Shown here one piece after another: positions 7,776-15,279 of a stretch of DNA of 25,249 nucleotides. Position 1 is the first letter of the stretch, and every line of letters starts with the position of its first letter. The position numbers were made by a program, and so were the translations under genes. The notes beneath the pieces were generated by a model, which saw only the letters and a list, made by a program, of their open reading frames with translations, searched no databases and was not told the DNA's origin. Source of the stretch: JBHJGU01 sp050331475 (lineage in GTDB: Bacteria > Pseudomonadota > Alphaproteobacteria > Caulobacterales > Maricaulaceae); assembly GCA_050331475.1 (NCBI GenBank), contig JBHJGU010000043.1, positions 1 to 25,249 of the forward strand, in the 5' to 3' direction.

Positions 7776-8249
7776 ATGGGTGCCGCCGTTCTACCTCTGT
7801 TTCCACGCAACCCGCGCTTGGATGACGCGCGTCAGATCGCGCGCGGGGCCGCGCGGGTGATGCTCCACCATGGCTTCTCACCGATTCAGGAATTCGCTTT
7901 GCCCAATCAACAGCGCGCCGACCTAGCGGGGCTCGCGCCGGGCGGCGACGTCATGATCGTGGAGGTTAAGTCAGGTCTGGCGGATTTGCGCGCGGATCAA
8001 AAATGGCGCGGCTATCTCGATTATGCCGATTTGTTTTATTTTGCGGTCAGCGAACGGTTTCCGCTCAACGCTCTGCCGGCCGAAGCGGGGATCATTGTCG
8101 CGGACGGCTTTGACGGCGCCATTGTGCGCGAGGCGACGCGGTTCGCTCTCGCCCCCGCCCGGCGCACCGCTTTGACCCGGCGGTTCGCCCGCGCCGCGGC
8201 GGAGCGATTGGCTCGGGCGACAGCCCTGACCCCAGACGCACAGCGATAA
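7776..8249 (+). CDS. mmcB: MmcB family DNA repair protein (putative endonuclease)
   Basis: Protein of 157 aa matching the MmcB family (PF06319), named from a Caulobacter SOS gene whose loss sensitises cells to mitomycin C. The core reads as a PD-(D/E)xK-like nuclease: Asp49 in QQRADLAGL, then Glu63 and Lys65 in IVEVKSG, followed by the conserved DLRADQKW and YLDYADLFYFAV blocks. The start is ATG 7776, with GAGGAG at ideal distance. A perfect LexA box lies in its promoter, agreeing with SOS control in Caulobacter, and a strong terminator follows. It is a single gene. Confidence 0.92.
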   Translation: MGAAVLPLFPRNPRLDDARQIARGAARVMLHHGFSPIQEFALPNQQRADLAGLAPGGDVMIVEVKSGLADLRADQKWRGYLDYADLFYFAVSERFPLNALPAEAGIIVADGFDGAIVREATRFALAPARRTALTRRFARAAAERLARATALTPDAQR

Positions 8250-8315
8250 AGCGCGCACGCGTCACCGCTTGAGGAACCCCAAGCCCGTCGTTTTCGTCTG
8301 CAGCACGCCCCTTAG

Positions 8316-8347
8316 CGCCGCTGGACCTGGTCCGGCGGCGTCTTTTT
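8316..8347 (+). terminator. Intrinsic terminator of mmcB
   Basis: The arms CGCCGCTGGACC (8316-8327) and GGTCCGGCGGCG (8329-8340) form a near-perfect stem with one T-G wobble, followed by TCTTTTT at 8341-8347. The T run is on the plus strand only, so it serves mmcB, not the convergent regA. Confidence 0.9.
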
Positions 8348-8378
8348 GGGGTCCGCAATGAGGAAAGTTCAAGCGCGA

Positions 8379-8939
8379 CTAGCGTGGCGCGCGCTTAGCC
8401 AAGATCCGCTGCAGCGTGCGCCGGTGCATGTTCAGCCGGCGCGCAGTCTCTGAAACATTGTGCCCGCAGAGTTCATAGACCCGCTGGATATGCTCCCACC
8501 GCACCCGGTCCGCCGCCATGGGGTTTTCCGGCGGGGAGGGCATTTCGCCTGGCTGGGCCAGCAGGGCCTTGACCACATCGTCCGCATCCGCCGGCTTAGC
8601 CAAATAATCTACCGCCCCCGCTTTCACAGCGGCCACCGCGGTCGCAATATTGCCGTAGCCCGTCAGCATGACGACGCGGCATTCCGGCCGGCGCTTATGC
8701 AGTTCTTCAACGACGTCCAAGCCGTTGCCGTCTTCCAAACGCATGTCCAAAACGGCGAATGCGGGCGGGTTTAACCGCGCCACGTCCAAGGCTTCAGCCA
8801 GGCTCGCCACCGCGCTTACGGTGAAGCCGCGTTGAATCATGGCGCGCGCCAGACGGCTGCGGAACGCGGGATCGTCGTCCAAAACCATGAGGGTCTTGTC
8901 CGTCACATCCGTCCGTTCATGCATTTGCAGATCGCTCAT
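8379..8939 (-). CDS. regA: RegA/ActR/PrrA family redox response regulator
   Basis: Response regulator (186 aa) of the global redox system that controls respiration, carbon and nitrogen functions in alphaproteobacteria. The receiver domain (about 15-130) shows the acidic pocket DDD at 21-23, phospho-acceptor Asp65 in AVLDMRLEDG, the conserved MLTGYGNIATAV segment, and Lys in LAKPAD. After a Pro-rich linker (PGEMPSPPENP) comes the C-terminal Fis-type HTH with the near-invariant RegA signature NVSETARRLNMHRRTLQRIL. ATG 8939 is preferred; a GTG codon at 8942 immediately precedes it. It lies about 45 bases downstream of regB on the same strand and is probably co-transcribed with it. Confidence 0.95.
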   Translation of the reverse strand: MSDLQMHERTDVTDKTLMVLDDDPAFRSRLARAMIQRGFTVSAVASLAEALDVARLNPPAFAVLDMRLEDGNGLDVVEELHKRRPECRVVMLTGYGNIATAVAAVKAGAVDYLAKPADADDVVKALLAQPGEMPSPPENPMAADRVRWEHIQRVYELCGHNVSETARRLNMHRRTLQRILAKRAPR

Positions 8940-8982
8940 CACCTAACCCCGCCCGTCGCTCTATGGACATCGCGGTATGACT

Positions 8983-10377
8983 CTACCCTGTGTCCACTTG
9001 ATCGTACATAGGCTTTTCGCTCAATTCTGCGCTATCGGCAGTCTTTTGTGGCGTCTCAAGGGCGCGGCGCGGCCAATATAGCCGTACGGTGGCCCCAGTG
9101 CGCGGCGCCCCCGCATTGCCGAAAGCCACCGCGCCGCCGGTTCGCTCGATCAAGGTCTTAGCGATAAAAAACCCCAAACCCAACCCGCCATGGGCGCCGT
9201 CCGCGGCGCCGGGGCGCGTGGTGATGTAAGGCTCGCCGAGCTTGCCCAGCACGTCCGGAGAGAAGCCTGGGCCGTCGTCTTCAATGAGAATTTCGATGTC
9301 CCGATCCGACCAGGTCGCCGCAATCCGCACCCGCGATCGGGCGTAATCGCAGGCGTTTTCAACGAAATTGCCCACCGCATAAGCCACCTCCGGGCGGCGG
9401 CGCAGCACAGGCGCTTTGGCGCTCGCCCCGGACCGCGGGCTGAGGCTGACATCGACTTTCGGCCCTATCTCGCGGGCGGCCTCCGCGGCGTCCTCCAGCA
9501 GGCTTTGCAAGGTCTGTTGAGCGTGGACCAAATCGTCCTCCATCCCGCGGCGAGACAAGGTGCGTAAAATGTCGCGGCATCGGCGGGCTTGGGAGACCAG
9601 CAATTGCGCATCCTCCTGGAGGAGAACGTCGTGGTCGAGCGCGTGGGCCATCTCCTTGGCGGTTAGCTGGATGGTCGCCAACGGCGTGCCCAATTCGTGC
9701 GCGGCCGCCGCCGCCAGCCCCCCGAGCGCGGAAAGCTTTTGCTCGCGGGCCAACACGGCTTGTGACGCCGCCAGCGCGGAGGCCATGCGAAACGCCTCCC
9801 GTGAGACCCGCCACGCGTAAAGCCCCGTGAACGCGATACCGATGATCAAAGCGAGATAGAGCCCCGCCACATAAGTCGGCGGCAAGGATAAGCTGACCCC
9901 CGGGATCCAGGGCAGATCCAAGCTCCACCTGGTCATGGCGAGCGTGCACATCCCCACAAGCGCGGCTAAGGCGATGGCATATTTCGGCCGCAATGCGGTA
10001 AAGGCGATCGAAACCGGTGAAATAAACAGCAAAATGAAGGGGTTCTCCAACCCGCCGGTCAGCATCAACAGAACCGTCAGCTGGAGAATGTCGTAGGCCA
10101 GATGGCTTGTCGCCTCCCAATCCGAAACCAAGCGCTGGGTGGGAAACGCGACCGAGAGAAAAATATTGAGCCACGCGCTAGCGGCCACCGCCGCGAGGCA
10201 ATAATCCAAGGGCAACTCAAACCCGAGGCCAAACCGAACCACCAAAATCGTCGTGACCTGGCCCGCCACCGCGAGCCATCGCGACACGATCAATGACCGC
10301 AACCTCAGTCGGCCGAACGCTGGCGCCAGAAGGTCCACTTCCGGCTCGTCCTCTCGCTCTTCTGCGTTTGCAAACAC
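8983..10377 (-). CDS. regB: RegB/ActS/PrrB family redox-sensing histidine kinase
   Basis: Membrane sensor kinase, 464 aa from the GTG at 10377, with about six N-terminal TM segments and cytoplasmic DHp and ATPase domains. Family marks are the quinone-binding loop GGLENPF (108-114), the H-box AHELGTPLATI with His227, and the redox-active Cys267 in RRCRDIL. The ATPase boxes are NFVENACDYA (N), DDGPGFS (G1) and GGLGLGFFIAK (G2). In Rhodobacter RegB the phospho-histidine and redox cysteine are His225 and Cys265, so the 10377 start puts both within two residues of those positions. That GTG has AAGGA seven bases upstream. An in-frame ATG at 10431 would add 18 residues and share CATG with the divergent ABC gene. 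Confidence 0.93.
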   Translation of the reverse strand: MFANAEEREDEPEVDLLAPAFGRLRLRSLIVSRWLAVAGQVTTILVVRFGLGFELPLDYCLAAVAASAWLNIFLSVAFPTQRLVSDWEATSHLAYDILQLTVLLMLTGGLENPFILLFISPVSIAFTALRPKYAIALAALVGMCTLAMTRWSLDLPWIPGVSLSLPPTYVAGLYLALIIGIAFTGLYAWRVSREAFRMASALAASQAVLAREQKLSALGGLAAAAAHELGTPLATIQLTAKEMAHALDHDVLLQEDAQLLVSQARRCRDILRTLSRRGMEDDLVHAQQTLQSLLEDAAEAAREIGPKVDVSLSPRSGASAKAPVLRRRPEVAYAVGNFVENACDYARSRVRIAATWSDRDIEILIEDDGPGFSPDVLGKLGEPYITTRPGAADGAHGGLGLGFFIAKTLIERTGGAVAFGNAGAPRTGATVRLYWPRRALETPQKTADSAELSEKPMYDQVDTG

Positions 10378-10429
10378 CGCCCCGTCCTTTACATCCACCG
10401 CGCCGCACCGCCCCAGGAGACCATGCGCC

Positions 10430-11173
10430 ATGACACCCTTGGATGTCCAAGCGTTAGAAAAGCGCTATGGAGCGACGTGTGCGGTTGCGGGCGTCGATTT
10501 TCAGGTTCGCGCGGGCGAGACCGTCGCTTTGTTAGGCGGCAATGGCGCGGGCAAGACGACCACCATCGCCATGATCTTAGGCCTAGTGCGCCCCTCGGCG
10601 GGCCGGGTCACGCTCTTCGGCGCGTCGGCGACGCGCATGGGCGGCGCGGTTCGCGCCCGAATGAATTTTCAAAGCCCCTATGTGGACCTGCCGAAACGGC
10701 TGACAGTTGCGCAAAACCTCGACGTTTATGCGCGGCTTTACGGGGTGGCGGATCCGAAAACGCGGATCGCGGAGCTGGCCGAGGCGCTGGATCTGACCGG
10801 CTTTTTAAACCGACCGACGGGGTCGCTCTCAGCGGGACAATCCACCCGCGCAGGCCTGGCGAAGGCCTTGATCAACGCCCCGGCGCTGTTGCTGCTTGAC
10901 GAACCCACCGCCTCGCTCGACCCCGATACCGCGGATTGGATCCGCTCCCGGCTGGAGCGGTATTGCGCGGAGACGGGCGCGGCGGTCTTGTTGGCGAGCC
11001 ACAATATGGCCGAAGTCGAACGCTTGGCCCACCGGGTCTTGATGATGCGCGCTGGACGCATTGTAGACGAGGGCGCGCCGCAAGCGCTGATCGCCAAATA
11101 CGGTCGCGCCAATATGGAGGAGGTGTTCTTGCACATCGCCCGCGAAGGCGTCGCCGCGGAGGCGACGTCATGA
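10430..11173 (+). CDS. ABC-2 type transporter ATP-binding protein
   Basis: ATPase (247 aa) of a two-gene ABC-2 exporter; the permease follows directly. Walker A GGNGAGKTT lies at about residues 36-44, the Q-loop Gln in MNFQSPY, a variant signature LSAGQ, Walker B LLLLDEPT with D-loop ASLDPD, and the switch His in LASHN. The overall style (single-domain CcmA/NodI type with a C-terminal NMEEVFLHIA segment) is that of drug, polysaccharide or Na+ exporters. The start is ATG 10430, with AGGAGA 11 bases upstream. An out-of-frame ATG lies at 10423. It is divergent from regB with almost no intergenic space. The stop overlaps the permease start. Confidence 0.9.
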   Translation: MTPLDVQALEKRYGATCAVAGVDFQVRAGETVALLGGNGAGKTTTIAMILGLVRPSAGRVTLFGASATRMGGAVRARMNFQSPYVDLPKRLTVAQNLDVYARLYGVADPKTRIAELAEALDLTGFLNRPTGSLSAGQSTRAGLAKALINAPALLLLDEPTASLDPDTADWIRSRLERYCAETGAAVLLASHNMAEVERLAHRVLMMRAGRIVDEGAPQALIAKYGRANMEEVFLHIAREGVAAEATS

Positions 11174-11997
11174 CCAATTTGAGCGCGTCAGCGATCCCGC
11201 ACACCGGGGCGTGGGGGCGGATTATGGCGTTGATCCTGCGGCAATGGCGATTGATGTCGGGGTCTTGGCCGCGCGTGGTCGACATTCTCTATTGGCCCAC
11301 GGTTAATGTCGCGATCTGGGGCTTCTTACAGCTTCATGTGCTGGAGATGAGCACCGCGGCCGCGGTCGCGGTGTCCGCGTTGCTCGGCGCGGTGATGTTG
11401 TGGGATCTGTGTTGGCGCAGTCAGCTTGGTCTCGCGCTGGCGCTTTATGAAGAAATCTGGTCGCGCAATTTAGGGCATCTGCTCGCCTCTCCGTTACGCG
11501 CCCACGAATTGATCCTTGCGGCCATGGCGATCAGCCTTTTGAAGACCGCGATCGCCGTGCTGCCCGCCGCCGCCTTGGCGTCCTGGCTGTTTGGTTTCGA
11601 CATTTGGTCTTTGGGACCCGCGCTCGCGCTGTTTGTGGTCAATTTGGTGCTGTTCGCTTGGTCGATCAGCCTGGTGGCCGCAGGATTGGTGCTGCGATAC
11701 GGCCAGGGCGCGCAGGACATGCCCTGGGCGTTGATGTTTGGCGTGGCGCCGTTCGCGGCGATCTATTACCCGGTCTCCGTCCTTCCCGACGCGGTGCGAT
11801 GGATCGCCGCCATTGTGCCCCCGGCCCATGTGTTTGAGGGCCTTCGCGCCGTTATCCTTGAGGATCGGTTCGACGCCGGCGCGCTCAGCGCCGCGTTCGG
11901 GCTGAACCTGATCTGGATCGGGGCCGGATTGGCGGGATTTTACGCGCTGCTGGCCGCTACGCGGGAGCGCGGCGGTTTATTACAGGTCGGCGAATAG
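11170..11997 (+). CDS. ABC-2 type transporter permease
   Basis: Integral membrane protein of 275 aa with six predicted TM segments: about 38-55, 62-82, 110-140, 150-172, 180-200 and 245-265. The loop YEEIWSRNLGHLLASPL (about 96-112) is the conserved ABC-2 segment that contacts the ATPase. The start overlaps the stop of the ATPase gene (ATGA), so the two are translated together and assemble as one exporter. The cargo cannot be told from sequence. The gene is near the redox pair regBA and the copper chaperone senC, but nothing in it suggests haem or copper binding. Confidence 0.88.
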   Translation: MTNLSASAIPHTGAWGRIMALILRQWRLMSGSWPRVVDILYWPTVNVAIWGFLQLHVLEMSTAAAVAVSALLGAVMLWDLCWRSQLGLALALYEEIWSRNLGHLLASPLRAHELILAAMAISLLKTAIAVLPAAALASWLFGFDIWSLGPALALFVVNLVLFAWSISLVAAGLVLRYGQGAQDMPWALMFGVAPFAAIYYPVSVLPDAVRWIAAIVPPAHVFEGLRAVILEDRFDAGALSAAFGLNLIWIGAGLAGFYALLAATRERGGLLQVGE

Positions 11998-12070
11998 CGG
12001 GCGGAACAGTTGCCCTTGGCGGGGCGGCCGCACAGCGCCATGATGCGCCGGCATCACGGAGGGGGAGCCC

Positions 12071-12478
12071 ATGGCGTACAAGATCACCGAAATCGAGGGC
12101 ATTGGCCCGGCCTACCAAGTCAAACTGGAAAGCCAAGACATCACCACCACCGACGCGCTGTTAGAGGCGTGCGCCACGCCGAAAGGCCGCCAAACCCTAG
12201 CCGAAGCCTGCGACATCTCGCCGAAGCTGGTGCTGAAATGGGCCAACATGGCGGATTTGATGCGCATTAAGGGCGTGGGGGAAGAATACTCTGAACTGCT
12301 GGAAGTCGCGGGCGTGGACACCGTTAAGGAGCTCAAACATCGCAACGCCGCCAATCTGACCGCTAAAATGGCCGAGGTCGCCGAGGAGAAAGGCTTGGTC
12401 CGCCGTCCCCCGAGCGAGAGCGAAGTGGCGCGCTGGATCGAACAAGCGCAAAGCCTGCCTGCGGTTTTGACATACTGA
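12071..12478 (+). CDS. DUF4332 domain-containing protein (helix-hairpin-helix type)
   Basis: Small soluble protein of 135 aa. It contains two helix-hairpin-helix-like repeats, IEGIGPAYQVKL (about 8-19) and IKGVGEEYSELLEVAGV (about 65-81), with the conserved ELKHRNAANLTAKM segment after the second. This matches the DUF4332 family, whose HhH units resemble those of DNA polymerase beta and nucleic-acid-binding proteins. No function has been established that I know of. The start ATG 12071 has an excellent GGAGGGGGAG Shine-Dalgarno. It is about 70 bases after the ABC exporter and could be expressed with it. Confidence 0.85.
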   Translation: MAYKITEIEGIGPAYQVKLESQDITTTDALLEACATPKGRQTLAEACDISPKLVLKWANMADLMRIKGVGEEYSELLEVAGVDTVKELKHRNAANLTAKMAEVAEEKGLVRRPPSESEVARWIEQAQSLPAVLTY

Positions 12479-12566
12479 TCCGAAATATGGTGCACTGCAG
12501 CATGCCGCGCGATTGGGTTTGTCCAGTGCGTTTGCGGCGTCACGAGTTCGGGCTAAATCATCGACC

Positions 12567-13208
12567 ATGACGGTTAATTCAACGTCGAACACGCGTTGGC
12601 GACGCTGGGCGCCTGCGGCGCTGGCTTTTGCGGTGATCGCGGGTGGCGGCTGGTATGTCACCCGGTCCGGGGGGCCTGTGCTACCTGACGGCCCGAGTGA
12701 GGCCGTCGTCGGCGGGCCCTTCGCCTTGACCGCGCACACGGGCGAACGGGTGACGGATGCAGACTTTCGCGGCCGCGGCATGTTGATTTATTTTGGCTTC
12801 AAGTTCTGCCCGGATGTCTGCCCGATCAGTTTGCAAGTCATGGGCGCAGGTCTTGACCAATTGACCGCGCCGGAGCGCGCGCGCGTCCAACCGCTGTTCA
12901 TCTCACTGGATCCCGAGCGCGACACCCCCGAGGCGATGGCGCACTATGTACGCTCAAACGGTTTCCCCGACACGCTCATTGGTCTGACCGGCGCGCCCGC
13001 GGCGATTGACCAAGTCGTCAAAGCGTATCGGGTCTACTACCAAAAGGTTGAAACGCCCGAGAGCGCCGCAGACTACCTCGTCGACCACTCCAGCATCATA
13101 TTCTTAATGGATGATGCGGGAGACTTTGTTCGCGTATTTTCTCATGACACCGCCCCGGAGACGCTCGCCCAAGGCGTTCGGGACTGGCTGAGCGAAGCGG
13201 ACGCCTGA
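12567..13208 (+). CDS. SCO1/SenC family copper chaperone
   Basis: Membrane-anchored thioredoxin-fold protein of 213 aa that delivers copper to the CuA or CuB centre of haem-copper oxidases. A signal anchor (about 15-32) is followed by the domain starting GGPFALTAHTGE. Copper ligands are Cys81 and Cys85 in FCPDVCP and His174 in VDHSS, and the conserved SLDPERDTP lies at 113-121. All key residues are intact. ATG 12567 is chosen because it opens the signal anchor; a start at 12513 adds non-hydrophobic sequence. No strong Shine-Dalgarno is visible. In Rhodobacter senC lies between regB and regA. Here it is 2.1 kb from regB, so a relation to the redox locus is likely. Confidence 0.92.
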   Translation: MTVNSTSNTRWRRWAPAALAFAVIAGGGWYVTRSGGPVLPDGPSEAVVGGPFALTAHTGERVTDADFRGRGMLIYFGFKFCPDVCPISLQVMGAGLDQLTAPERARVQPLFISLDPERDTPEAMAHYVRSNGFPDTLIGLTGAPAAIDQVVKAYRVYYQKVETPESAADYLVDHSSIIFLMDDAGDFVRVFSHDTAPETLAQGVRDWLSEADA

Positions 13209-13239
13209 ACGGTTATTCACGAAGATTTGGAGCCCTTTG

Positions 13240-14547
13240 ATGCTTTACGCTTTTTATGAGCTCAGTCGCGCCGCTGTGACACCCTGGCGCGCGGCCGCGA
13301 ACGCCACCCGGCGCATGTACCGCAGCCCGTTTAACCCGGCGAGCTCTACTTTAGCCGGCCGGTCGATCGCCGCGGCCATGGATTTTTTCGAGGCGGTGAC
13401 CCGTCGCTACGGAAAACCGGAATGGCAAATCGACGCGGTCACCATCAATGACCAACCCGTGACGATCACGCCGAAACCGGTCTGGTCGGGGCCGTGGTGC
13501 CGGCTCCTCCATTTCGAACGCAATCCGGATCAATTAGCCGCCGCCCGCGGGCCCGACGCGATTGATCCGAAACTGCTGATCGTGGCGCCAATGTCGGGCC
13601 ATTACGCCACACTCCTGCGCGGTACGGTCGAAGCGTTTTTGCCCGACCACGAGGTTTACATCACCGACTGGTCGGACGCGCGCATGGTGCCGGTGGTCGA
13701 GGGCCGCTTCGACCTTAACGATTACATCGATTACGTCCGCGATATGATCCGGCATATTGGTCCGCACGCCCATGTGGTCGCGGTCTGCCAGCCCGGCCCG
13801 CCGGTGCTTTCGGCGATCTCGCTAATGGCGGAGGACGAAGACCCCGCCGCGCCCGCGTCCATGACGTTTATGGGCAGCCCGATCGATCCGCGAAAATCGC
13901 CAACCGTGCCCAATGAATTGGCGGTGTCCCGTCCGCTGCGGTGGTTTTCCAAGCAATTGATCCACACGGTTCCCGGGCCGCATCCGGGCGCGCTGCGGCG
14001 GGTTTATCCGGGTTTTCTGCAATTGATCGGCTTCATGAATATGAATTGGGATCGTCATGTGGACGCCCATTGGACGTTTTATGAAAAGCTGGTGGAAGGC
14101 GACGGGGACGGCGTCGACAAGCACCGTGACTTTTACGACGAATATCTCTCAGTAATGGACTTATCTGAAGAATTTTATCTACAGACGATTTCGGACGTCT
14201 TCCAAACCTTTAAACTGCCGCGCGGTTTGCTGCACCATCGCGGCCAGTTGGTCCGGCCCGACGCGATCCGCAACACCGCACTCATGACGGTGGAGGGCGA
14301 GAAGGACGATATCTCCGGCATCGGGCAGACCCAGGCCGCCCACGATCTGTGCGTGAATATTCCCGCGGCCAAACAGCTCGATTATATCCAACCCGGCGTG
14401 GGCCATTACGGCGTCTTCAACGGCCGACGGTTCCGCACCGAGATCGCGCCGCGTATGCGTGGCTTTATCCGCGATCATTGGGACATCGAAGCCGACCGGG
14501 ACGCCCGACGGGGCGGTCGTGCGCCCCTCGCGCACGCCGCGGAGTAG
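13240..14547 (+). CDS. phaZ: Intracellular polyhydroxyalkanoate depolymerase (PhaZ type)
   Basis: Enzyme of 435 aa that breaks down native intracellular PHB granules, a first step in using stored carbon. It belongs to the Ralstonia PhaZa1 type, which uses a catalytic cysteine instead of serine. Cys183 is seen here in AVCQPGPPVL, exactly where the family nucleophile falls. Asp356/Asp357 in EGEKDDISGIG and His389 in GVGHYGVFNG complete the expected triad. Family blocks are seen at both ends: the N-terminal MLYAFYELSRAAVTPWRAAA and the WSGPWCRLLHFER segment. ATG 13240 has GGAG eight bases upstream. Neighbouring acetoacetate decarboxylase 6 kb away uses a downstream product of the same pathway. 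Confidence 0.92.
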   Translation: MLYAFYELSRAAVTPWRAAANATRRMYRSPFNPASSTLAGRSIAAAMDFFEAVTRRYGKPEWQIDAVTINDQPVTITPKPVWSGPWCRLLHFERNPDQLAAARGPDAIDPKLLIVAPMSGHYATLLRGTVEAFLPDHEVYITDWSDARMVPVVEGRFDLNDYIDYVRDMIRHIGPHAHVVAVCQPGPPVLSAISLMAEDEDPAAPASMTFMGSPIDPRKSPTVPNELAVSRPLRWFSKQLIHTVPGPHPGALRRVYPGFLQLIGFMNMNWDRHVDAHWTFYEKLVEGDGDGVDKHRDFYDEYLSVMDLSEEFYLQTISDVFQTFKLPRGLLHHRGQLVRPDAIRNTALMTVEGEKDDISGIGQTQAAHDLCVNIPAAKQLDYIQPGVGHYGVFNGRRFRTEIAPRMRGFIRDHWDIEADRDARRGGRAPLAHAAE

Positions 14548-14559
14548 TGTCGCACGGCG

Positions 14560-15279
14560 ATGCCGGCATCGGTCCGCCCGCCGACGCCACGGCCGATCCA
14601 GGTTGACGGACATTGGGTTGAGGTGCGGATCAATCCCCGCGCCCGGCGCGTGTCGCTCAAGCTCGACCCCGCGGATCGCCGCGCCGTCCTGCCCCTTCCC
14701 ACCCCCCGCGCCCGCGCCCAAGGCGAACGGTTTGTACGCGACCGCGCGGGTTGGCTGGCGACACAGATTGCGCGCTTGCCCCCCGCTATGCCCTTCGTGG
14801 ACGGGGGTCCGATCCTGTTTCGCGGCCAAAGCTTTCATTTGGTCCGTCGAGCCGGCCGTGGGGTTCCGCAAATTGCGGGTGATCCCGCCCGATTGGTGAT
14901 CGCGTCGACGCCAGAGGCCTTCAAAACCCGAACTTTGGCCGGGCTCAAAGCCCTCGCGGGCGCCGCCTTCGCGGATGCGGTGCGCCGGCATGAGGCGGCC
15001 TTAAGCCTCAGCCCGAGCGCCCTATCCATACGAGACGGCAAATCACGCTGGGGATCGTGCTCAAGCTCGGGGCGCATCGCGCTGTCTTGGCGTTTGGTGT
15101 GCGCGCCCGTCGCTGTGCTCGACTATGTCTGCGCCCACGAGGTCGCCCACCGGATCGAGGCGAACCATAGCCCGGCCTTCCACGCCATCACCGCGCAATT
15201 GGTGGAGAATCCCTTGGCGGCGCGCGCGTGGCTGCGCGCCCATGCGGGCGAATTGTTCGCGGTCGGCGCAGAGGTTTAG
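14560..15279 (+). CDS. M48 family metallopeptidase, YgjP/DUF45-like
   Basis: Soluble protein of 239 aa. The zinc motif HEVAHRIEANHSPAFH has His193, Glu194 and His197 in place. It is preceded by the family-defining block SRWGSCSSSGRIALSWRL, and the N-terminal half carries the LKLDP and LPLPTPRARAQGERFV segments usual in YgjP-like proteins. No signal peptide is visible. The start ATG 14560 is 12 bases after the phaZ stop, so the two are probably co-transcribed, although the Shine-Dalgarno is poor. Its stop overlaps the stop of the convergent HlyD gene by four bases. The biological role of YgjP is not settled. Confidence 0.88.
   Translation: MPASVRPPTPRPIQVDGHWVEVRINPRARRVSLKLDPADRRAVLPLPTPRARAQGERFVRDRAGWLATQIARLPPAMPFVDGGPILFRGQSFHLVRRAGRGVPQIAGDPARLVIASTPEAFKTRTLAGLKALAGAAFADAVRRHEAALSLSPSALSIRDGKSRWGSCSSSGRIALSWRLVCAPVAVLDYVCAHEVAHRIEANHSPAFHAITAQLVENPLAARAWLRAHAGELFAVGAEV

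Noticed and set aside
10430..11997. Cytochrome c biogenesis CcmA/CcmB exporter, suggested by proximity to regBA and senC.
   Set aside because: The permease and ATPase are generic ABC-2 types, no other ccm gene is present, and the lengths and motifs do not single out CcmAB.
12493..12530. GCACTG...CAGTGC inverted repeat upstream of the SenC gene.
   Set aside because: Only six bases per arm with a loop of over 20 bases; expected by chance.
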